DNA of 7,919 nt from an uncultured Lachnospiraceae bacterium (GTDB taxonomy: Bacteria; Bacillota; Clostridia; Lachnospirales; Lachnospiraceae): the NCBI GenBank assembly GCA_945643825.1, contig CALZEZ010000054.1:1-7919 (forward strand), written 5' to 3'. Shown here in pieces: positions 6,683 through 7,919 of this stretch. Each line of letters begins with the position of its first letter. Positions within the stretch are counted from its first letter, which is position 1. Below the pieces are notes generated by a model. It did no database searches and was not told the origin of the DNA. It saw only the letters and a list, made by a program, of their open reading frames with translations. A program made the translations under genes and the position numbers.

Positions 6683-7657
6683 TCACTTTCTGCGTTGGAC
6701 GAATAATTTACCCTGGAAGCTATCTGAGAGCTTCATCTGATGCTGTAATTCATTTAAAACCTGTCGCTTATTGAGACTCCAGAGCGGAGCAATCAACTGA
6801 TTCTTTGGACCATCCCCGGTGACTCGGTGGAGAACGATCTGTGGTGATAAGCGTTCCATGCAGCCGATGAGAAGTCTTAGGTAGTGCTCCACGGATAACA
6901 CCTCAAATTTCCCGGCAACGTAGTCTGCGGCAAGATCTGTGCCCTGAAGGACGTGGAGAAGCTGGAGCTTTAGCCCGAATGGACTACAACGGTTCAGATA
7001 TTCAATGGTTTCATACATGGCATCGTCATCCTCGCCGGGAAGCCCGAGAATGACATGGACAATAGCCGGTATGGATAACTCCTTTAATTGCATTAGTGCA
7101 TTGTCAAACACAGACAGGGGATAGCCCCTGCGGATGTAAGAGGCACTTGCTTCGTGGATGGTTTGCAGACCAAGCTCAATCCAGATAAATTTGTCCGGGT
7201 ATTGTACCTGCAGCTCATGTAATAAGGAAAGAACATCCGCACCAAGACAATCGGGTCTGGTGGCAATTGAAATACCGACCACCTGTGGGGTGTCAAGCGC
7301 AATGCGATAAATTCTCTCCAGTGTTTCCACCGGGGCATAGGTGTTTGTAAAAGCCTGAAAATAGGCAATAAAGAGACAATCCTTCGAAGGCTTTTTCTGA
7401 AAGAGGGACAGTCCCTTTTGTATCTGTGGTGAGATGGAGGAGGCTTCCGGATTCGTGGACAGAGAACAGGCGTAGTCCCCACTGCCAGCCTGACTACAGA
7501 AAATGCAGCCTTTTGTTCCTATCCGACCATCTCTGGTCGGACAGGTAAAGCCTGCATCGATTGCTATCTTGTAGAGTTTTTTTCCATAGTTATTCTTACA
7601 CCAGGCATCCAGTGAATAATAACGCTTGCCATGCCATTCTGTTAGGTCTCGCATCAT
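6683..7657 (-). CDS. TIGR01212 family radical SAM protein (YhcC-like)
   Basis: A 324-residue radical SAM enzyme. The [4Fe-4S] cluster cysteines are C39, C51 and C54 in TCPTRDGRIGTKGCIFC; this CX11CX2C spacing differs from the classic CX3CX2C but fits the YhcC/TIGR01212 family as I know it. The N-terminal WHGKRYYSLD and YGKKLYKIAIDAGFTCP are family signatures. Barrel motifs follow: FIAYFQAFTNTYAP, GISIATRPDC, IELGLQTIHEAS and HVILGLPGE. The reaction and substrate are not established, though similarity to Elp3-like radical SAM proteins has prompted RNA-modification ideas. The start ATG 7657 overlaps the malic enzyme stop as ATGA, with a second ATG immediately after and no strong ribosome binding site, so translation is probably coupled. 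Length is normal for the family. Confidence 0.93.
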   Translation of the reverse strand: MMRDLTEWHGKRYYSLDAWCKNNYGKKLYKIAIDAGFTCPTRDGRIGTKGCIFCSQAGSGDYACSLSTNPEASSISPQIQKGLSLFQKKPSKDCLFIAYFQAFTNTYAPVETLERIYRIALDTPQVVGISIATRPDCLGADVLSLLHELQVQYPDKFIWIELGLQTIHEASASYIRRGYPLSVFDNALMQLKELSIPAIVHVILGLPGEDDDAMYETIEYLNRCSPFGLKLQLLHVLQGTDLAADYVAGKFEVLSVEHYLRLLIGCMERLSPQIVLHRVTGDGPKNQLIAPLWSLNKRQVLNELQHQMKLSDSFQGKLFVQRRK

Positions 7658-7919
7658 CTTACGATATGGGACTTGACAGCCTCAGCAACAACATCTGCGA
7701 CCTTCGGATCAAATGCTTCGGGCATGATGTTTTCATCGCTTAACTCTTCTTCAGGAACAAGCCCGGCAATTGCGATAGCTGCTGCAAGCTTCATTTCTTC
7801 TGTTATCTGTGAGGCACGTCCCTCAAGAGCCCCTTTGAAGATTCCGGGGAAAGCTACAACATTATTAACCTGATTGGGGAAATCACTTCTTCCGGTACCG
7901 ACTACACGTGCACCGGCAG
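7654..7919 (-). CDS. NAD(P)-dependent malic enzyme, C-terminal part (5' end outside window)
   Basis: Reading leftward from the right edge, the last 87 residues are AGARVVGTGRSDFPNQVNN, then VVAFPGIFKGALEGRASQITEEMKLAAAIAIAGLV, and a tail MPEAFDPKVADVVAEAVKSHIVR. This is the end of the bacterial malic enzyme NAD-binding domain: the RSDFPNQVNN and AFPGIFKGAL blocks are diagnostic. The enzyme oxidatively decarboxylates malate to pyruvate in the cytoplasm. Cofactor preference (NAD or NADP) and the active-site residues lie outside the window. Its TGA (7656-7654) overlaps the ATG of the radical SAM gene, so it heads or belongs to the leftward operon. The promoter is not in view. Confidence 0.93.
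   Translation of the reverse strand, partial: AGARVVGTGRSDFPNQVNNVVAFPGIFKGALEGRASQITEEMKLAAAIAIAGLVPEEELSDENIMPEAFDPKVADVVAEAVKSHIVR

Noticed and set aside
7673..7873. Open frame on the plus strand at the right edge
   Set aside because: It is antisense to the diagnostic malic enzyme C-terminus and resembles no protein I know.
1..7919. CRISPR arrays, tRNA or rRNA genes, insertion sequences, attachment sites
   Set aside because: I saw no regularly spaced direct repeats, cloverleaf-like sequence, transposase reading frame or terminal inverted repeats.

Overview
This looks like a stretch of ordinary chromosome from an anaerobic member of the Clostridia (Bacillota), most likely the family Lachnospiraceae. 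The grounds are moderate GC, AGGAGG-type ribosome binding sites, a perfect CIRCE heat-shock operator, and a gene complement (DUF4250, DUF4364, a TIGR01212-type radical SAM protein, an HD-GYP-like protein) characteristic of that group. I assign the family from recognition of these proteins, not from a search.

Layout. The left edge (2-781, +) is the 3' part of an HD-GYP-like phosphohydrolase gene whose start lies outside the window, closed by a good intrinsic terminator (790-841). A short Rieske [2Fe-2S] reading frame follows (915-1142); it appears to be a decayed C-terminal remnant. A CIRCE operator (1170-1196) overlaps a sigma-A-type promoter (1183-1211) and drives clpB (1246-3828), the disaggregase. 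With no visible terminator, clpB is followed by a small DUF4250 gene (3863-4042), a membrane-anchored or secreted NodB-type polysaccharide deacetylase (4110-4805) and rarA (4817-6157), which together look like one operon. A terminator for this operon (6162-6209) lies inside the 3' end of the convergent gene.

The right part (6160-7919) is transcribed leftwards as malic enzyme (3' part only), radical SAM protein (ATGA overlap) and DUF4364 winged-helix protein (7-base gap). The two operons meet tail to tail with only two bases between their stop codons.

Biology. The rightward unit joins proteostasis (ClpB under HrcA/CIRCE control) with cell-envelope modification and replication-fork maintenance, which would place all four genes under at least partial heat-shock control. 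The leftward unit pairs a central-carbon enzyme with two poorly characterised proteins. I found no new defence, mobile or RNA system. The points worth a second look are the operator architecture, the decayed Rieske remnant, the small gene after clpB, the altered HD-GYP signature and the terminator embedded in coding sequence.
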